Under the pieces are notes generated by a model that saw only the letters and a list, made by a program, of their open reading frames with translations, ran no database searches and was not told the DNA's origin. The position numbers were made by a program, and so were the translations under genes. DNA of 64,000 nt from Argopecten irradians (Eukaryota > Mollusca > Bivalvia > Pectinida > Pectinidae): assembly GCF_041381155.1 (NCBI RefSeq), contig NC_091137.1:27387351-27451350 (forward strand), read 5' to 3'. Below are positions 61,880 through 64,000 of the stretch, piece by piece. The first letter of the stretch is position 1; every line of letters starts with the position of its first letter.

Positions 61880-64000
61880 TTTTAATAAACTTGGATTTGT
61901 ATAATATATTTATGTCTATTATTAGTTACACTTGCATTACTACATTGAAATAGGTTGAGATATTCATCTTCTATACCGTTATTACATATTAAACAAATAC
62001 GGTTATCACGTGGTATACCAGCCCATCTACCAGTTTCAATAGGAAATTTTAAATTCGAGGTTCTAAATTTACTAATAATAACACGTTCTTTGAAATCAAG
62101 CTTTACGAAATATGGTTCAAGTTTAAACTGCTTTTTAAAGGTTGAGTAGAATTGTCCGCGAGACGATGTTTCAAGAATAGAAAACCAATTTTGAATATAT
62201 TGATCACATAAACGTCGTTTTAGCAAGTTTTTAAACAAAGCTTTATTCATCGTACATGTCTTTTGAAATGCCCATATATTGTTAAAACCTGTGTTATTAA
62301 GGAGTGATTTTATATGCCCAAGCCACTTAAATTCTGTAGTATCGTTTTCTTGCATTCTTAGTGTAAGGCGATAAAATACACTGGAGACTTTATCTCCCCC
62401 TGTAATTAATTTGTGCCAAAACATTAACATCCGTACCTTGATTTCAATTTCTAAAGGAAATTTACCAAGTTCTCCATAAACCATAAAATTAGGAGTACTG
62501 TTTCGAACATGAAGAATTTTTTTAACAAAATTGCAAATGAATTTTCTCAATAATGCTTACATTTTCAAATCCCCAGATTTCACAGGCATACAACAAAATT
62601 GGAGATACAAGTGAGTCAAATAATTTCAGTTGTAAATCAATTGATAATGGGATGTTTCTAATTTTAGTATACAATGCATACAGTGCTTTCTTTGCCTGGT
62701 CAGCTAACTTTTTCTTTGTTTTAGCAAATGAGCCGTTGTAATTGAACAATATACCAAGATAAGGATAAGAATCTTCACGAGTTATCTGATCATTAAATAA
62801 TTTGAAATTACATTGCCGTCTACTTTTGCGTTTTTCAAAAATTACTATTTTTTGTCTTTTGTGTATTAGCAGTTAGTTTCCACTCGTCACAATAACTTTG
62901 AAAGCAATCAAGTGCACATTGTAGACCTTCAGATGATTCTGACATCAGCACATTATCATCTGCATATAAAATGACAATTTGACAATCATACCAAGATTAT
63001 TTTCACATAAACTATCAATTTCTCTCAAATATGACACATTGTTTTGGTGAAAATATTATTCAAGATCATTAAGAAAAATAGAAAATAAAAACGGTGAGAG
63101 ATTTTCGCCTTGTTTAACCCCAACATTACATATAAAAAAATCTGACATTTCATTTCCATTGCGTACACAGGATTTCGTATGTTCGTATAAATTATATATA
63201 ACTTTTAAAATTTTTCCTTTTCCCTTAAAGATGCTCCACCGCCGACAGAGCATACATGATATTCATCATTTGAACAATAATTAGTGTTTAATCTTGTATA
63301 CATAAGTCTAATTAACACAAAAAAAATAAAATAAAATAATATATTTTGCCTTTGGGTCATGCGCAATCAGTACTTCATTCCATATAGGATATAGTGCCAC
63401 GGAATTTTTTCGGGATGCAATTAATTATTTTTTATATTTTTAACTTGAAGTAAAATTAGAAGCTCAAACCTTTCAACGGTGGTAATGGTGTAAAGTAAGT
63501 AACTTTTGTAACTGAAGAAAAATACTAAATCATCTGCTGCTGTTTTTGATAGTGAAAAAATACCATTTGTCAGCGGTGGAGCATCTTTAATAGAGAAAGA
63601 CTGCATTTTTTCCGCGCCACACTGTATCAAAAGCTTTTTTTAAATCAATAAATGTACAATATAGTTTTTCGTTTGTAGAGAAATAGATAGAGATAAGAGT
63701 ATGTAATGTAAAGATTTTTTCTGTTGTTGAGTACCCTTTTCTAAACCCGGCTTGTGGTTTGTGATATAAGATTAATTTCATCTGCTAATTTAGTGAGTCT
63801 ATTGTTTATGATGGAAGTGAATAACTTGCCTAGGCACGAAACTAGAGTAATAGCTCTGTAATTATCAGGATTGTATTTGTCATCTTTGTTTTTATATATA
63901 GGCTTAATTATGCCAATAGTCCAATCTGTTGGAACTAGACCTGTGTTAAGTATAGTGTTAAAATTTTTCGAATATACTGGAAGAAATGTGTGTAAGGTAT
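61880..64000 (-). pseudogene. Decayed LINE (non-LTR retrotransposon) with reverse transcriptase, cut by right edge
   Basis: From right to left on the minus strand: PTDWTIGIIKPIYKNKDD and NPDNYRAITLVSCLGKLF (63800-63960); QAGFRKGYSTTEKIFTLHTL and CTFIDLKKAFDTVWR (63587-63781); a MITE insertion; CNVGVKQGENLSPFLFSIFL (63056-63253); YADD with MSESSEGLQCALDCFQSYC (about 62850-62990); DSLVSPILLYACEIWGFENV (62522-62749); and a C-terminal part with RWAGIPRDNRICLICNNGIE (61882-62550). These are the RT motifs in correct order but spread over several frames, so the copy is dead. The endonuclease and 5' end lie beyond 64000. Confidence 0.88.
63229..63586. mobile_element. TTAA MITE family copy 6 (complete, 358 bp), inside the LINE
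   Basis: TTAA at 63225-63228 and 63587-63590; ends AGATGCTCCACCGCCGACAG and CAGCGGTGGAGCATCT. It sits between two RT segments of the LINE, so it inserted after the LINE did. Confidence 0.95.

Overview
The window is nuclear DNA of an animal: AT-rich, with genes split by GT-AG introns and about half or more of the sequence made of transposons, foldback elements and minisatellites. The repeats point to a bivalve mollusc, probably a scallop. They include long elements with a ~146-bp tandem core and a terminal hairpin (like the bivalve 'pearl' family) and many small TTAA-flanked MITEs. The scallop assignment is inference from repeat style and was not tested.

Layout. (1) 37-11458, plus strand: four 3' exons of an adenylate kinase 1-like gene; its 10.4-kb intron holds a nearly intact LTR retrotransposon (1466-7867, minus strand) and two minisatellites. 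(2) 11.5-17.1 kb: intergenic, with a small MITE, a pearl-like element and a 76-bp tandem array. (3) 17118-23850, plus: a four-exon gene, found by splicing, for a 106-residue secreted peptide with eight cysteines, including an 18-nt microexon. (4) 24.7-28.0 kb: a 3.3-kb pearl-like array with a nested MITE. (5) 28270-47827, minus: a complete 19-exon ACTR5 (actin-related protein 5, INO80 complex) gene encoding 719 residues. All exon phases join and the summed exons give one open frame. (6) 47.8-53.0 kb: intergenic, with tRNA-derived SINE units and LINE fragments. (7) 52970-59244, plus: a complete nine-exon phytanoyl-CoA dioxygenase family gene (288 residues, resembling L-proline 4-hydroxylase-like proteins) with one GC-AG intron. 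(8) 59541-59876, minus: the last exon of an inosine-uridine nucleoside hydrolase, convergent with (7). (9) 61.9-64.0 kb, minus: a decayed non-LTR retrotransposon split by a MITE.

The genes are unrelated housekeeping or secreted functions and form no operon or pathway.

The most unusual observation is in ACTR5. Two large intronic minisatellites (26 x 71 bp and about 20 x 49 bp) are tandem copies of the gene's own exon-intron junctions. Each unit carries the 3' end of the upstream exon and a 5' splice site, so dozens of decoy donors lie directly downstream of the real ones. Also notable are the retrotransposon's integrase-before-reverse-transcriptase order (Gmr1 type), the hidden cysteine-rich peptide gene, and a 2-kb insertion flanked by a 53-bp exact duplication.
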